64,000 bases of DNA. Origin: Paenibacillus spongiae. GTDB taxonomy: Bacteria; Bacillota; Bacilli; Paenibacillales; Paenibacillaceae. The DNA lies in contig NZ_CP091430.1 in the NCBI RefSeq assembly GCF_024734895.1, positions 1,590,001-1,654,000 on the forward strand, read 5' to 3'. A program made the position numbers and the translations under genes. Positions within the stretch are counted from its first letter, which is position 1. Each line of letters starts with the position of its first letter. The notes under the pieces were generated by a model. The model was given only the letters and a program-made list of their open reading frames with translations, was not told the origin of the DNA and made no database searches. Of the stretch, positions 63,195-64,000 are shown one piece after another.

Positions 63195-63641
63195 CTATTG
63201 GACCTGAATATATCCGACCATAGGCGCGCCGTGACTCGATTCCGTATGGGTCTGGCACACGATCGGGTAGGTGCCCTTCGCTTCCGCTTTGAACCGGACG
63301 GTTGTCGTCTTGCCTTTCGTTACGACGCCCTTAATCCCCAGGCCTTCAATGACGAAAGGATGGGATTCCCCATTGACGCCTGTAATGCGCAGCTCGACCT
63401 GATCCCCCTTGTTGACGATAATGGTGCCGGGATCCCAGCGGTAGACCTCGATTTTTTTGCCGTCATCCGTACGCGCCTCGAATTCCCCGGTAACCAGGTG
63501 AAAGACGCGGACTTGCTCCGGCGCGCTCATGGCGGGCTTCGCCGGGTTCCATTTGATGTAAACGGCAGCAATGAGCAGGACGAGGAGCACAAGGGAGAAG
63601 AGACGGAAATGCTTTTTCTTCACGACAAAAATTTTTGACAT
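63195..63641 (-). CDS. Membrane-anchored cupredoxin
   Basis: A 148-residue protein with one N-terminal membrane helix (about 14-30) and an extracellular cupredoxin domain. Likely copper ligands are the His in GESHPF, the Cys and His in IVCQTH, and the Met in APMVGY. AAGGTGGG precedes ATG 63641. It may carry electrons or bind copper at the envelope; the CuA motif of oxidase subunit II is absent. Confidence 0.85.
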   Translation of the reverse strand: MSKIFVVKKKHFRLFSLVLLVLLIAAVYIKWNPAKPAMSAPEQVRVFHLVTGEFEARTDDGKKIEVYRWDPGTIIVNKGDQVELRITGVNGESHPFVIEGLGIKGVVTKGKTTTVRFKAEAKGTYPIVCQTHTESSHGAPMVGYIQVQ

Positions 63642-63849
63642 GAAACGCCCACCTTCTTTCATCGGATCAGTATCACAGCTAGTCTATGCACGGGCTTGTC
63701 TGCCGATGATAACGAAATCGAAAATGATAATTAATGCATGCGGGTCTCACCTTTGTCCTCCATTGGGTCTATGGATGGCATGTCTGGAAGTATGCTAGAA
63801 TACCGTTAGATTAAGAGAAGTAAAATATGCGTTGGATGGGAGACGGAGA

Positions 63850-64000
63850 ATGGATTGGATTCACAAGGTTCTTGACAGCTTGCTGCTGTGGGTGGAAAGT
63901 TTGGGCTATTACGGCATTGTCATCGGATTGGCGATCGAGGTCATTCCTAGCGAAATCGTACTGGCATTCGGCGGCTATTTGGTGTTTCAAGGTAAAGTCA
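63850..64000 (+). CDS. DedA-family membrane protein, 3' end cut by window
   Basis: Only the first 50 residues are present. The start MDWIHKVLDSLLLWVESLGYYGIVIGLAIEVIPSEIVLAFGG has the DedA family pattern, with E-x4-P-S/P-E-x5-G-G. GGGAGACGGAG precedes the ATG. DedA proteins act in undecaprenyl phosphate recycling and membrane homeostasis. Confidence 0.82.
   Translation, partial: MDWIHKVLDSLLLWVESLGYYGIVIGLAIEVIPSEIVLAFGGYLVFQGKV

Noticed and set aside
1..64000. CRISPR arrays, tRNA/rRNA genes, transposons, prophage
   Set aside because: No spaced direct repeats, cloverleaf sequences, rRNA segments, transposases or integrases were found on reading.

Overview
The window looks like a chromosomal segment of a spore-forming Bacillota, most likely Paenibacillus or a close relative. 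I infer this from the gene families (a paeninodin-type lasso peptide with its HPr-kinase-like enzyme, spore protein YyaC, DUF1128, DUF6483, a Firmicutes-type GalT), the strong AGGAGG ribosome sites and the moderately GC-rich coding sequence. No rRNA, tRNA, insertion sequence or CRISPR array was found.

Layout. 0-4.4 kb: 3' part of gltB. 4.6-5.5 kb: two related micro-genes and a convergent XRE-family repressor. 5.6-21.9 kb: a large exopolysaccharide (EPS) operon. It runs chain-length protein, BY-type tyrosine kinase, an EAR-like antitermination RNA followed by a strong hairpin, galU, initiating sugar transferase, GDP-fucose genes (fcl, gmd, manC), flippase, four glycosyltransferases, polymerase, ugd and a VanZ-like gene. 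The 12.5-17.2 kb part is clearly AT-rich, as expected for an exchanged specificity region. 21.9-29.9 kb: a lasso peptide operon with sulfotransferase, kinase, B2 protease, nucleotidyltransferase, ABC exporter, cyclase, and the 45-residue precursor last. 30-35.2 kb: rfbC, rfbD, an LCP ligase, a membrane-anchored unknown, a PilZ protein and rfbB. 35.5-43.9 kb: a Cys-rich small protein, an ABC transporter, bactofilin, cardiolipin synthase, an FAD oxidoreductase, a stress-protein group (YtxH, DUF1328, YflT-like) and a shortened AI-2E-family protein. 44-49 kb: a divergent AraC regulator with galK-galE-galT. 49-53.6 kb: conserved housekeeping and unknown genes. 53.7-57.6 kb: a cyclic-di-GMP block (GGDEF protein, degenerate HD-GYP protein, c-di-GMP-I riboswitch, PilZ protein). 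57.8-64 kb: a MacB/FtsX-type ABC transporter, an O-antigen-ligase/TPR protein, small unknowns, a cupredoxin and the start of a DedA protein.

The most notable signal is a palindrome, GWTACR-N3-YGTAWC, that recurs only in intergenic DNA: before the EPS operon (twice), the LCP gene, the PilZ gene (twice) and the Cys-rich gene. A one-mismatch copy overlaps the transcription start of the lasso operon. I infer a shared regulon joining surface polysaccharide, c-di-GMP output and lasso peptide production. The best candidate regulator is the XRE protein at 5128-5496, possibly antagonised by the two micro-proteins. The lasso operon is itself unusual: it carries a sulfotransferase, lacks a separate leader-binding B1 gene, and its predicted core starts with Glu.
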